This document shows positions 11,965 through 20,588 of a stretch of 64,000 nucleotides of DNA, piece after piece. A program made the position numbers and the translations under genes. The notes below the pieces were generated by a model. The model was given only the letters and a program-made list of their open reading frames with translations, did not search any database and was not told where the DNA came from. The stretch's first letter is position 1, and the number at the start of each line of letters is the position of its first letter. Source of the DNA: Streptococcus suis. Its GTDB lineage: Bacteria; Bacillota; Bacilli; Lactobacillales; Streptococcaceae. The stretch is taken from contig NZ_LR738724.1 of NCBI RefSeq assembly GCF_902702775.1, forward strand, positions 1,736,001 to 1,800,000, read 5' to 3'.

Positions 11965-12699
11965 TTACTGCATGGTCAAGCCGCCGTCAACAGCAATCAC
12001 CTGTCCTGTTAGATATTCTTGCTTGGCAAGGAATACAGCAACATCAGCTACTTCTTTTGTCGCACCAAAGCGTTTCATAGGAATTTGTGCCGTCATAGCT
12101 TCTTTAATCTTGTCAGATAAAACATCTGTCATATCAGACTGGATAAAGCCCGGCGCAATCGCATTGACACGAACATTTCGCCCTGCAACCTCACGGGCAA
12201 TGGCTTTAGTAAATCCAATCACACCTGCCTTAGAAGCAGAATAGTTGGCCTGTCCAGCATTTCCAATCAAGCCAGATACACTTGATAGATTGATAATAGC
12301 ACCCTCACGAGCCTTTGTCATTGGTTTCAAAACAGCCTGCGTCATATTAAAAGTTCCAGTAAGATTTACCTTCAGAACCGTATCAAAATCCTCTTCTGTC
12401 ATACGAAGAGCCATACCGTCTTTGGTAATCCCTGCATTATTGACCAAAATATCGACGCTACCGAGGGTTTCGATAGCTTCTGCCACCATTCGTTTGGCAT
12501 CTTCCGCGCTCGAAATATCTCCTGAAATAGCGAGGACTTTCACACCGTAATCTGCAAAGCTATCCAGAATCTCTTGCCCTAATTGACTACGACCGTTCAG
12601 TACCACATTGGCACCAAGACTGGCAAACTTATGGGCAATGGCCAATCCGATTCCTCGACTTGAACCTGTTACAAAAACATTTTTATTTGTTAATTCCAT
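11965..12699 (-). CDS. fabG: 3-oxoacyl-ACP reductase FabG
   Basis: NADPH-dependent short-chain dehydrogenase reducing 3-ketoacyl-ACP. 244 residues. Nucleotide motif TGSSRGIG (11-18), NNAG (87-90), catalytic Ser140, Tyr153 and Lys157 (YSASK). RBS GAGGAGG precedes the ATG. It follows fabD by 9 bp. The stop codon is 4 bp from the end of MITE copy B. Confidence 0.97.
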   Translation of the reverse strand: MELTNKNVFVTGSSRGIGLAIAHKFASLGANVVLNGRSQLGQEILDSFADYGVKVLAISGDISSAEDAKRMVAEAIETLGSVDILVNNAGITKDGMALRMTEEDFDTVLKVNLTGTFNMTQAVLKPMTKAREGAIINLSSVSGLIGNAGQANYSASKAGVIGFTKAIAREVAGRNVRVNAIAPGFIQSDMTDVLSDKIKEAMTAQIPMKRFGATKEVADVAVFLAKQEYLTGQVIAVDGGLTMQ

Positions 12700-12708
12700 G
12701 ATTCCTCC

Positions 12709-13629
12709 TCATGATTTATTCAATACTATTTGTAGCCCCTCTATATCTTCAATTGCTACAACATGCGCCGTCTTATCGATTTTCTTGATAAATCCTGATA
12801 AGACTTTACCTGGACCGATTTCAATAAAGTTAGTCACGCCAGCTTCCTGCATGGTTGCGATTGACTCATAAAAACGGACTGGTTCCATCACTTGACGGGT
12901 CAAGAGGGACTTGATGTCCTCTTTTTTCATGACCTTGGCTTCCGTATTACCGACCAACTCTACTTGGAAGTCCGCAAATTCCACCTGCTCCAAGGCCAGG
13001 GCTAACTGGTCTGATGCTGGTTTTAAAAGAGCCGTGTGAAAGGGGCCAAATACATTGAGCGGAATCATCCGCTTGACACCTGCTTCCTTCAGCAATTCAA
13101 CCGCCTCATCCACTGCAGCCACCTCGCCTCCGATGACGATTTGGGCTGGTGTGTTGTAGTTGGCTGGGGAAACAATCCCAGAGGTAACTGACGAACAGAC
13201 TTCTTCAATCAGGTTGACATCTGTGTTGAGAACAGCAACCATCTTACCAGTCCCTGCTGGCGCAGCCGTTTCCATATATTTACCACGCTTAGCAATCAGG
13301 TCAATCGCATCTTCAAAGGCCAAAGCTCCCGATGCCACCAGAGCTGAATATTCTCCCAAGGATAGACCAGCTACCATATCAGGTTGTATTCCCTCTTCTT
13401 CCAACAGTCGAAAAATAGCCACAGAAGTAGTCAAAATAGCAGGCTGGGTATAGCGAGTCTGATGTAATTTATCCTCTTGATTGTCAATCAGGTCGCGAAT
13501 GTCATACCCCAGAATCTGACTAGCCTGGTCAAACGTTTCTCTAACTATCGGGGAATATTCGTAAAGGTCGCGAGCCATCCCCACTGTCTGAGACCCTTGA
13601 CCTGCAAAAAGAAAAGCTGTCTTTGTCAT
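12709..13629 (-). CDS. fabD: Malonyl-CoA-ACP transacylase FabD
   Basis: Loads malonyl onto ACP. 306 residues from ATG 13629 (MTKTAFLFAGQGSQ); nucleophile Ser90 in GLSLGEYSA. A TTG four codons earlier is less likely, since GGAGAA lies correctly spaced for the ATG, within the last codons of fabK. One bp separates it from the fabK stop codon, so the two are coupled. Confidence 0.96.
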   Translation of the reverse strand: MTKTAFLFAGQGSQTVGMARDLYEYSPIVRETFDQASQILGYDIRDLIDNQEDKLHQTRYTQPAILTTSVAIFRLLEEEGIQPDMVAGLSLGEYSALVASGALAFEDAIDLIAKRGKYMETAAPAGTGKMVAVLNTDVNLIEEVCSSVTSGIVSPANYNTPAQIVIGGEVAAVDEAVELLKEAGVKRMIPLNVFGPFHTALLKPASDQLALALEQVEFADFQVELVGNTEAKVMKKEDIKSLLTRQVMEPVRFYESIATMQEAGVTNFIEIGPGKVLSGFIKKIDKTAHVVAIEDIEGLQIVLNKS

Positions 13630-13630
13630 C

Positions 13631-14596
13631 CTATTCTCCAACCGAGGCCCAACGGCTTGCCTCTTCTTTAATCACTTTGGCTGCTCCATAATAGATGTCT
13701 TTCAAAATATCTTCACAAGATTCTTCTTTAGAAACCAGACCAGCAATTTGACCAGCCATCACGGAGCCATTTGTTACATCACCATCAACAACTGCATTGC
13801 GGAGTGCTCCTGCACCAAGTTCTTCAATAGCATCTGCCGAAATTTTACCTGCCAAGAAATCTTTCTCTGCAGCTGCATAAGCAGATGACAACTTATTCTT
13901 GATAGCTCTCACAGGATGTCCAACAATAGAAGCAGATACAGTTGTATCAATATCCTTAGCTTTTAAAACTTTTTCCTTATAAGCCTGATGGGCATTGGAC
14001 TCTGTAGCTACTACAAAACGAGTTCCAACTTGCACCGCTTCTGCACCCAACATGAATGCTGCCGCTGCACCTGCACCATCTGCAATACCTCCAGCAGCAA
14101 TAACAGGAATAGATACGGCTTCAACAACCTGACGAACCAAGGTCATGGTGGTCAATTTACCAATATGGCCTCCGGCTTCCATACCTTCAGCAATAACAGC
14201 ATCTACCCCTAATTTTTCCATGCGTTTTGCAAGGGCTACACTCGGTACAACAGGAATAACTGTAATTCCTGCAGCATGGAGACGCTCCATATACTTCCCT
14301 GGATTTCCTGCTCCTGTAGTGACAACTTTCACACCTTCTTCGATGACCAAGTCAACAATGTCATCCGCAAAAGGAGACAAAAGCATGATATTGACACCGA
14401 AAGGCTTGTCCGTGATAGATTTAACCTTGTCAATATTTGCCTTGACCACCTCTTTGGGAGCATTTCCTCCACCGATGATTCCTAGACCACCTGCATTAGA
14501 TACGGCACCAGCCAAATCTCCATCAGCTACCCAAGCCATACCACCTTGAAAAATTGGATACTTAATATCGAGCAATTCTGTTATTTTCGTCTTCAT
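13631..14596 (-). CDS. fabK: Enoyl-ACP reductase FabK (FMN-dependent)
   Basis: Final reduction of the elongation cycle. 321 residues, nitronate-monooxygenase-like TIM barrel with phosphate-binding stretches such as PVIAAGGIADGAGAAAAFMLGAEAVQVGTRF. FabK replaces FabI in streptococci, and no FabI is seen here. RBS GAGGG precedes the ATG. The 200 bp upstream carry several FabT-like boxes and two hairpins, so the cluster may have a second regulated promoter here. Confidence 0.96.
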   Translation of the reverse strand: MKTKITELLDIKYPIFQGGMAWVADGDLAGAVSNAGGLGIIGGGNAPKEVVKANIDKVKSITDKPFGVNIMLLSPFADDIVDLVIEEGVKVVTTGAGNPGKYMERLHAAGITVIPVVPSVALAKRMEKLGVDAVIAEGMEAGGHIGKLTTMTLVRQVVEAVSIPVIAAGGIADGAGAAAAFMLGAEAVQVGTRFVVATESNAHQAYKEKVLKAKDIDTTVSASIVGHPVRAIKNKLSSAYAAAEKDFLAGKISADAIEELGAGALRNAVVDGDVTNGSVMAGQIAGLVSKEESCEDILKDIYYGAAKVIKEEASRWASVGE

Positions 14597-14619
14597 AATT
14601 CCCTCATCTTTTTTCTTGC

Positions 14620-14654
14620 TTACCTAATCATTTGAATATCAAATCATTAGGTAA
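14620..14654. promoter_or_regulatory. 35-bp near-perfect palindrome with FabT-like core upstream of fabK
   Basis: Arms 14620-14635 and 14639-14654 differ by one base; the core ATTTGAATATCAAAT matches the FabT operator pattern (TTTGA-n-TCAAA). It lies 24-58 bp upstream of the fabK start codon, so in RNA it would also fold into a long hairpin just before the RBS. Confidence 0.65.
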
Positions 14655-14658
14655 ACAA

Positions 14659-14719
14659 GTGAAGGGTTGCCCCCTCACTCAAAAAATAGTTTGATATTTC
14701 AATGTTTTGATTATCAAAG
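14659..14719 (-). promoter_or_regulatory. Hairpin and two further FabT-like boxes upstream of fabK
   Basis: A GTGAAGGG/CCCCTCAC stem (14659-14678) with a GC-rich helix, then AGTTTGATATTTCA (near 14689-14702) and TTTTGATTATCAAAG (14705-14719). Both boxes resemble the TTTGA..TCAAA operator seen at fabT. I do not see a convincing -35/-10 pair here. Confidence 0.5.
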
Positions 14720-14729
14720 TATTTGACTT

Positions 14730-14757
14730 AAGAAAAATGCTCACCAGCACTTTTCTT
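14730..14757 (-). terminator. Hairpin between acpP and fabK, possible attenuator
   Basis: 12-bp stem AAGAAAAATGCT / AGCACTTTTCTT with one wobble and a 4-base loop (14730-14741 with 14746-14757). On the minus strand the downstream arm is T-rich, as in weak terminators. It sits after MITE copy C and before the FabT-like boxes. Confidence 0.4.
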
Positions 14758-14803
14758 AGCTATCCTCTTCCTTATATTATCTTTGAAATAAGGAGAGGAA
14801 TAC

Positions 14804-15082
14804 TATAGTCTTTCAGTTTGCTTTTAGTACTAGCTTTACCAGTCTAGGAATAGACTGGTAAAGGTCGGAAATAAAACAAACGAAGTTTGTGTCAATTGCT
14901 GTAGATAGCTTCAATAGTCCAGCGGACTATTGAAGGTTGGAAATCGTACTTACGATAGCAAGTAACATTCGTAGAGTACGGCATTGCGAGTTCAAATAAA
15001 CAAAAGTTTATTTGAAGTTGGAAATAAGGAAACGAAGTTTCCTCATTCGTTGACGTAATAAAAGATAAACTGAATGACTATA
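14804..15082. repeat. MITE-like hairpin-rich repeat, copy C (acpP-fabK gap)
   Basis: Best-preserved ends: TATAGTCTTTCAGTTTGC on the left and AAACTGAATGACTATA on the right, flanked by TA. Internal stems include a TTTACCAGTCTA../..TAGACTGGTAAA-type hairpin (14835-14862), TTCAATAGTCC/GGACTATTGAA and TTCAAATAAAC../..GTTTATTTGAA. The right end lies 1 bp from the acpP stop codon (15084-15086). Confidence 0.8.
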
Positions 15083-15083
15083 A

Positions 15084-15308
15084 TTATTTTGTTTTTTCTT
15101 CAACATAAGCAACCAAATCGCCTACAGTTGTCAAGCCTTCTTCAGTATCGATTTGAATATCGAAGGCATCTTCGATTTCAGAGATAACTTGGAAAAGATC
15201 CAATGAATCTGCATCTAAATCTTCAAATGTTGTTGTAAGGGTTACTTCTTCAGCATCCTTACCCAATTCTTCAACGATGATTTCCTGTACTTTTTCAAAT
15301 ACTGCCAT
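15084..15308 (-). CDS. acpP: Acyl carrier protein
   Basis: Carries growing acyl chains on 4'-phosphopantetheine. 74 acidic residues; the prosthetic-group serine is S35 in [20 protein letters not shown] before the ATG. Placed between fabH and fabK as in other streptococci. The modifying enzyme AcpS is encoded at 22111-22470 in this same window. A second ACP elsewhere in the genome is common in streptococci and cannot be judged here. Confidence 0.96.
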   Translation of the reverse strand: MAVFEKVQEIIVEELGKDAEEVTLTTTFEDLDADSLDLFQVISEIEDAFDIQIDTEEGLTTVGDLVAYVEEKTK

Positions 15309-15367
15309 GATATGTGTCTCCTTTTGGAAAATAAAATATTTTAATCTTGCCTAGGGCAAGGAATTAA

Positions 15368-16345
15368 CTAAAGTTGTAAGAGTAGAGTTCCCCATGTGAG
15401 GCCTCCACCGAAACCAGCCATGAGAACAGTCTGGCTTCCATCCAATCGCAACATTCCGCTCTCTACACAGTCTGATAAGAGAATAGGAAGACTTGCTGCG
15501 CTGGTATTGCCATATTTATCCATATTTGCTGGAAATTTTTCACGCGCCACTCCCAATTTACGAGCCATCTTATCTAGGATACGTATATTGGCTTGGTGGA
15601 GCAAGAAATAATCAACGCAATCCACAGTCATATCAGCTTGTTCTAGCAGCTCTGCCATGGTTGCCGTAACATCCCTCGTAGCAAATTCAAATATAGCTCT
15701 GCCCTCCATTTGGATAAAGGGTTGTTGACGACTTTGTGTCGAGAATGGCGTCTCTTTCTGGTCTATCCCTGCTGTCAGACTAGCACCTCGACCGCCATCC
15801 GTTCGCAAGATTTCTGCTAAAAAGCTCGGTTGTTCGCACGCTTCCAGCAAAACTCCTCCAGCACCATCTCCAAATAAAACAGCCGTTGATCGATCCGACC
15901 AGTCGACAGACCTAGATAAGGTCTCTGCACCAATGACAAGCCCTCTCTTATAGACTCCTGAAGCAAGGAATTTTTCCGCTGTTGATAGCGCAAAAACAAA
16001 TCCTGAACAAGCTGCAACGAGATCATAGGCGAAAGCCTTTTTCGCGCCAATTGCCGCTTGAACCATAGCTGCCGTAGATGGCATTGAAGCATCTGGAGTA
16101 ATCGTTGCTACGATGATGAAGTCAATTTCACTAGCATCTAGCTGAGACTTTTCCAGTAATTTTCTAGCCACTTGACTAGCCAAATCACTCGTCATCTCTC
16201 CAGTAACAATGTGTCGTTGACCGATACCTGTACGGCTACGAATCCACTCATCACTGGTCTCCATTCGTTGAGCCAAATCATCGTTGGTCACAATCTTCTT
16301 CGGAAGATAGTGGGCCACCTGACTGATTTTAGCATGGTTTCTCAT
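15368..16345 (-). CDS. fabH: 3-oxoacyl-ACP synthase III FabH
   Basis: Condenses acetyl-CoA with malonyl-ACP to start chains. 325 residues; catalytic Cys113 (AACSGF), His in LLHQANIRI and Asn in YGNTSAAS. Its ATG overlaps the fabT stop (ATGA, 16342-16345), so translation is coupled to the repressor gene. Confidence 0.97.
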   Translation of the reverse strand: MRNHAKISQVAHYLPKKIVTNDDLAQRMETSDEWIRSRTGIGQRHIVTGEMTSDLASQVARKLLEKSQLDASEIDFIIVATITPDASMPSTAAMVQAAIGAKKAFAYDLVAACSGFVFALSTAEKFLASGVYKRGLVIGAETLSRSVDWSDRSTAVLFGDGAGGVLLEACEQPSFLAEILRTDGGRGASLTAGIDQKETPFSTQSRQQPFIQMEGRAIFEFATRDVTATMAELLEQADMTVDCVDYFLLHQANIRILDKMARKLGVAREKFPANMDKYGNTSAASLPILLSDCVESGMLRLDGSQTVLMAGFGGGLTWGTLLLQL

Positions 16346-16776
16346 TTCAAATCCTCCAAGAAGTGATAGAGTTTCATGAGTCCTTTCTTCATTACCTGAT
16401 ACTCTGTTTCATCCATACCATCTGTAATCTGTTTTACCATTTCATTGTGAAATCGTTGATGCAAACGATAGACTAGTCGACCTTTTTTGGTCAGGTAGAG
16501 ATGAACAACTCGCCGATCTTTGGTCGAACGAATACGCTCAACATATCCTTTTCTTTCCAAATTGTTCAAGCTAGTTGTAACAGTACCTAAGGTTACCATC
16601 AAAGTCCGAGCAACATCACTCGGAGTAGCTCCATCAATGCTTCCTATCACATCAATCGTGTGCATTTCCTTAATCGAAATATCATTGAATCGGCTACCAC
16701 GCAGACTTGTTTCTTCAATCACCAACACATTGTTAAAAATGGCCGTTAGATATTCATTTACTTTTGGATCTTCCAA
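16342..16776 (-). CDS. fabT: MarR-family regulator of fatty acid synthesis FabT
   Basis: Represses fab genes when loaded with long-chain acyl-ACP (known for the family in streptococci and lactococci). 144 residues with a MarR winged helix (about 55-100, [31 protein letters not shown]). The start is TTG, six bases after AGGAGG. Two operator-like palindromes overlap its own promoter, predicting autoregulation. Overlaps fabH by 4 bp. Confidence 0.93.
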   Translation of the reverse strand: MEDPKVNEYLTAIFNNVLVIEETSLRGSRFNDISIKEMHTIDVIGSIDGATPSDVARTLMVTLGTVTTSLNNLERKGYVERIRSTKDRRVVHLYLTKKGRLVYRLHQRFHNEMVKQITDGMDETEYQVMKKGLMKLYHFLEDLK

Positions 16777-16790
16777 AACAGGCCTCCTTT

Positions 16791-16836
16791 ACTTTGATAG
16801 TCAAAGTATAAACCATAAAACTTTGATTGTCAAACA
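16791..16836 (-). promoter_or_regulatory. fabT promoter with two FabT boxes
   Basis: On the minus strand TTGACA (plus coordinates 16828-16833), 17-bp spacer, TATACT (16805-16810). Box 1, ACTTTGATAGTCAAAGT (16791-16807), is a perfect palindrome over the -10 and start site. Box 2, ACTTTGATTGTCAAACA (16820-16836), covers the -35. Confidence 0.85.
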
Positions 16837-16856
16837 TTTTTTTACTAATTTAAAAA

Positions 16857-17648
16857 TTAATCTCCCGTAAACACTGGTCTACGTCGTTCTGCATGCGCTC
16901 GAACTCCCTCTTTAAAATCCTCTTTATAGGCCAATGTTTCTTGCAAATCCAGCTCCAATCGGCGATAAGACTCCCAATCTTTAAATTGACTTTCCCATGT
17001 CAGTTGTTTGATTGCTGCATAAGAATTTACCGAGCCTCGCAAGAGTTTTTTTATGACCTGGGCAACCGTCTTTTCTAGTTTTTCTGGCTCTGCCAATTTA
17101 TAAACAATCCCATATTCTAAAGCCTTATCCGCTGATAAGCCCTCCCCAGTCATCGCCAAGTGACTAGCACGATTAGCCCCAATAGCACGACTCAGTAGAA
17201 AGAGCCCCCCCGCATCCGGTGCAAGTCCAACACCTACAAAGGCTTGGATGAATTTTGTCTTGCTGGAGGCAATAACAAAATCAGCTGCCACTGCCATATT
17301 AGCCGCGGCTCCAGCCACTGCCCCATCTGTCACCATAATGACTACTTTAGACAATTTCTTCATCGCAAACGAAATATCATTCACCAGCTCTGCTATTTTT
17401 ACCAAAGAAGCAATATCATCATCATCAACTGCACGCTTCATCTCAACTAAATCTCCACCAACGGAGAAAATGGAACCCTGTGCTTGAATTTGTAAAATTT
17501 TAACGGAGGCATCCCCTTCTGCAAGGCGGATTGCTTCTAAGATTTCTTCACACATAGGAATATTAAAACCATTTGCCACTTCCGGTCTGTTTAAAGTTAG
17601 AATCGCTACGGAATCAATTACTTCATAACGAATTGTTTGGTAGGCCAT
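16857..17648 (-). CDS. fabM: trans-2-decenoyl-ACP isomerase FabM (enoyl-CoA hydratase family)
   Basis: Crotonase-fold enzyme that converts trans-2- to cis-3-decenoyl-ACP, the branch to unsaturated fatty acids in streptococci. 263 residues; oxyanion-hole stretches are [24 protein letters not shown] and [12 protein letters not shown]. First gene of the cluster, separated from fabT by 80 bp with its own promoter. RBS AAGGAGCAAGGG. By sequence alone a plain enoyl-CoA hydratase is possible; the position next to fabT-fabH makes FabM the better call. Confidence 0.9.
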   Translation of the reverse strand: MAYQTIRYEVIDSVAILTLNRPEVANGFNIPMCEEILEAIRLAEGDASVKILQIQAQGSIFSVGGDLVEMKRAVDDDDIASLVKIAELVNDISFAMKKLSKVVIMVTDGAVAGAAANMAVAADFVIASSKTKFIQAFVGVGLAPDAGGLFLLSRAIGANRASHLAMTGEGLSADKALEYGIVYKLAEPEKLEKTVAQVIKKLLRGSVNSYAAIKQLTWESQFKDWESYRRLELDLQETLAYKEDFKEGVRAHAERRRPVFTGD

Positions 17649-17668
17649 TCCCTTGCTCCTTTCAAAAT

Positions 17669-17746
17669 AGTTTGATAATTAAAAGATTTGAATATCAAAC
17701 TTCAAATTCTTGTTTTCCATTGTAACACAGTTTTTAAAATTGTCAC
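17669..17746 (-). promoter_or_regulatory. fabM promoter with FabT-like boxes
   Basis: On the minus strand GTGACA (17741-17746), 16-bp spacer, TACAAT (17719-17724). Downstream of the start site lie two FabT-like boxes, ATTTGAATATCAAAC (17686-17700) and GTTTGATAATTAAAAG (about 17670-17685). Confidence 0.7.
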
Positions 17747-17749
17747 TTT

Positions 17750-18084
17750 TTTTCTAGCAAGTAAAGTGTGACGTCCGAAAAAGATGGGGGCTATCATCGC
17801 AATATAAAATTTAGATATGCTAGAAAATAACGTGTCTAAGAACCTATATTCACACGAAAAGCGCCTTGGCTTTTTCAGTCATCAAGGTAGTTTTTGCGGG
17901 AAATACTGACTGTATTTTGAAAAAACAACCTCAATATGCAAATCTGAACTGTAAATTATAGGCTCTAAGTTTAATTTACAACTATCATTTTTCACGTTAA
18001 TACTTTTGGAAGATTTAACTGGATTCTGAGCTAGAAATACCATTTTTCACGAGAACTAATACTTGGACTACAATATCATATTTC
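17750..18084. other. Gene-free stretch between fabM and HAD gene
   Basis: 335 bp without a supported gene. It holds an imperfect direct repeat, CATTTTTCACG followed by ..TAATACTT..GGA (near 17987-18014 and 18042-18068), and a weak hairpin followed by a T-run (AAAGCGCCTTGGCTTTTT, 17858-17876). It looks like decayed repeat material; no transposase remnant is readable. Confidence 0.4.
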
Positions 18085-18726
18085 TTAAAATCGCAGTAAG
18101 TCAAAGGCCTCTTCAAGATTGTCTACCAATTTGTCTGCTTTCGATTGATCAATTCCATAATGCTGGTCTCGAATAGCCCAAACTGTCAAACCTGCTTTTT
18201 TAGCCGCTTCAATCCCCTTCGCACTATCTTCAAATACTAAAATGTCCGATTTAGCTACTCCTGTTGCACTAGCTGCTTTCATATAAACTGTGGGATCTGG
18301 TTTTGGGGCCTCACAATCCATCGCTGAGAAAACATGACTAAAGTGAGAGCGTATACCAGCATCTAGTAAAGCACGTTCGATTTCTGAACGGTCGGTATTT
18401 GAAGCCAAAACTACAGGAATACCTTGGATAGTTAGTCTCTCCAATACCGCTTTAACTTCAGGAAAAATCCTCTCTGCATAAGGGGTTGGTCGCTTTTCTT
18501 TATACACACGATATTCTTCTTCCAAGGCAGGGACATCCCAGTTATCATAATCATCCCCTAAAATCCGTTGCCAAATTTGACTAGCCCTTCCACCGACAAA
18601 TATAGATGGATCCAAATGATCAACCGATAAACCTTTTGTCGCTAAAAAATCTGCTCGACGCTGAAAATAGAATGTTTCTGTATCAAAAAGTACACCATCC
18701 ATGTCGAAAATAATTGCTTTTACCAT
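18085..18726 (-). CDS. HAD-superfamily phosphatase, beta-phosphoglucomutase-like
   Basis: 213 residues. Nucleophile motif FDMDGVLFDTE at the N-terminus, a Ser/Thr motif (VLASNTDRSE), and the acidic motif in ILVFEDSAKGIEAAKKAGL. The helical cap between motifs I and II places it in HAD subfamily IA. The substrate cannot be read from sequence; sugar phosphates are usual. RBS GGAGG before the ATG. Apparently a single-gene unit. Confidence 0.85.
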   Translation of the reverse strand: MVKAIIFDMDGVLFDTETFYFQRRADFLATKGLSVDHLDPSIFVGGRASQIWQRILGDDYDNWDVPALEEEYRVYKEKRPTPYAERIFPEVKAVLERLTIQGIPVVLASNTDRSEIERALLDAGIRSHFSHVFSAMDCEAPKPDPTVYMKAASATGVAKSDILVFEDSAKGIEAAKKAGLTVWAIRDQHYGIDQSKADKLVDNLEEAFDLLRF

Positions 18727-18847
18727 ACTCGCCTCCTATTACTTTAATTGTAACACAGTTGAAAGAAAAAAATGTTTTTCTGAAATTTTCATACTTGTCT
18801 CTTGTTCGTTTTTCGATAAAATTCTTGGCAAGATTTGTCTGAACATA

Positions 18848-18876
18848 CTGACAATTTCATATCATTCTGCTATAAT
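18848..18876 (+). promoter_or_regulatory. Promoter of aspartate kinase gene
   Basis: CTGACA (18848-18853), 17-bp spacer, TATAAT (18871-18876). Confidence 0.75.
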
Positions 18877-18902
18877 AGAAAAAAATATCCAAGGAGATGA
18901 GA

Positions 18903-20258
18903 ATGAAAGTTATTAAATTTGGGGGAAGCTCACTTGCTTCAGCTGGACAGTTAGAAAAAGTTTTCAATATTGTTCAATCTGATTCAGAACGTCGCTTTGT
19001 TGTGGTGTCTGCACCTGGAAAACGCAATGCCGAGGATACTAAAGTTACTGATGCGTTGATTAAATATTATAAAGAATATGTTAACGGAAAAGATGTGACT
19101 GCCAGTCAAGAATGGATCATCAACCGTTATCAAGCAATGGTTGACGAACTTGGTTTCACAGCTAACAGCATGAAGAAAATCGCAGACAGCATCATCTCTT
19201 TGGCCAGCCTACCAATTGATGATAACGAATTCCTTTACGACGCGTTCTTAGCAGCTGGTGAAGATAATAATGCCAAATTGATTGCCGAATATTTTACCCA
19301 CAGAGGATTGCCTGCACGCTATGTCCATCCTAAAAAAGCTGGTATTATTGTCAGCTCCGAACCAGGAAATGCTCGCATTTTGCCTTCAAGTTATGACAAA
19401 ATCGAAGAGCTTCGTGATACAGATGAAGTACTCATTATCCCAGGATTCTTCGGTGTAACTGTTGATAACCAGATTTGTACCTTCTCACGAGGTGGATCGG
19501 ATATTACAGGTTCCATCATTGCTGCCGGGGTCAAGGCTGACCTCTATGAAAACTTTACAGATGTCGATGGTATTTTTGCAGCCCATCCTGGCATCATTAA
19601 AAATCCACATTCAATTAAAGAATTGACCTATCGTGAAATGCGAGAATTAGCTTATGCAGGTTTCTCCGTCCTCCACGATGAAGCTCTCCTTCCTGCCTAT
19701 CGCGGACGAATTCCATTGGTTATCAAAAACACCAATAACCCAACTCACCCTGGTACCCGAATTGTACACAAACATACCGAGCAAACAGTTCCTGTTGTCG
19801 GTATTGCTGCAGACGATGGTTTTGTCAGCATTAACTTGTCTAAATACTTGATGAACCGTGAAGTTGGTTTTGGTCGCAAAGTGTTGCAAATTCTCGAAGA
19901 TCTCAATATTCGCTGGGAGCACATGCCGACCGGGATTGACGATTTATCCATCGTAGTCCGTGAGCGTGAATTGACTCCTATCAAGGAAGAAGAAATCCTT
20001 CGTCAACTCAATACGAAAATGGAAGTTGACAAGGCCGAAATCGAACATGGTTTATCTATTATCATGATTGTTGGTGAAAATATGAAGAGCCATGTCGGTG
20101 TAACAGCTACCGCTACCACTGCCCTCTCTAAACAAAATGTCAACTTGGCAATGATTTCACAGGGAGCCAGTGAAGTTTCTGTTATGTTCGTTGTCAAAAC
20201 CGAAGAAAAGAAACGCGCTCTGCACGCACTCTATGAAGCTTTTTTTAACGAGCAATAA
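18903..20258 (+). CDS. Aspartate kinase
   Basis: Phosphorylates aspartate, the entry to lysine, methionine and threonine synthesis. 452 codons including the stop. Kinase motif KFGGSS at residues 4-9, substrate region FTDVDGIFAAHP, and two C-terminal ACT domains (about 300-451), the usual site of amino-acid feedback. It is the monofunctional long class. AAGGAG (18891-18896) touches an ATG at 18897 but is well spaced for the ATG at 18903, so I use the latter. Single gene with its own promoter and a terminator that now lies beyond a BOX-like insert. Confidence 0.93.
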   Translation: MKVIKFGGSSLASAGQLEKVFNIVQSDSERRFVVVSAPGKRNAEDTKVTDALIKYYKEYVNGKDVTASQEWIINRYQAMVDELGFTANSMKKIADSIISLASLPIDDNEFLYDAFLAAGEDNNAKLIAEYFTHRGLPARYVHPKKAGIIVSSEPGNARILPSSYDKIEELRDTDEVLIIPGFFGVTVDNQICTFSRGGSDITGSIIAAGVKADLYENFTDVDGIFAAHPGIIKNPHSIKELTYREMRELAYAGFSVLHDEALLPAYRGRIPLVIKNTNNPTHPGTRIVHKHTEQTVPVVGIAADDGFVSINLSKYLMNREVGFGRKVLQILEDLNIRWEHMPTGIDDLSIVVRERELTPIKEEEILRQLNTKMEVDKAEIEHGLSIIMIVGENMKSHVGVTATATTALSKQNVNLAMISQGASEVSVMFVVKTEEKKRALHALYEAFFNEQ

Positions 20259-20287
20259 TCACAACGAGGTCGGTCAGTTCCCACTTC

Positions 20288-20381
20288 ATACTCTTTGAAA
20301 ATCAAAACCAGACATTGTTGACTTGATTTGATGAGTGTCAAGCTCCATTGGAGCTAGTCTGATTTTAATTTTCATTGAGTA
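20288..20381. repeat. BOX-like element 2
   Basis: Ends ATACTCTTTGAAAATC and ATTTTCATTGAGTA; short form (94 bp) with one inner stem, GTCAAGCTCC../GGAGCTAGTC. It lies between the aspartate kinase stop codon and its terminator. Confidence 0.72.
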
Positions 20382-20403
20382 ACAATTAAAATTTGAATAA
20401 ACA

Positions 20404-20457
20404 AAAATAGCTTAGAATGAACGTTTCTGACGATGCAATTCTAAGCTATTTTTTTAT
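20404..20457 (+). terminator. Intrinsic terminator downstream of aspartate kinase
   Basis: AATAGCTTAGAAT / ATTCTAAGCTATT with a 19-base loop, followed by seven T. Flanked on both sides by BOX-like elements. Confidence 0.8.
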
Positions 20458-20462
20458 TTTTT

Positions 20463-20566
20463 ATACTCAATGAAAATCAAAAGTAGCCTAGGAAACGAAG
20501 TCGAAGATAGAACTGGAGTTCATCAAGGCAAGTTGACAACGGATAATTTTAATTTTCGAAGAGTAT
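20463..20566. repeat. BOX-like element 3
   Basis: Ends ATACTCAATGAAAATC and AATTTTCGAAGAGTAT; 104 bp with an inner AAACGAAGTCGAAGATAGAA module. In opposite end order to element 2 and 82 bp from it. Confidence 0.72.
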
Positions 20567-20588
20567 TAGACTTTTTGACCAGACTCAT

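Noticed and set aside
13629..13641. TTG start for fabD four codons upstream
   Set aside because: It overlaps the RBS; the ATG at 13629 is correctly spaced from GGAGAA.
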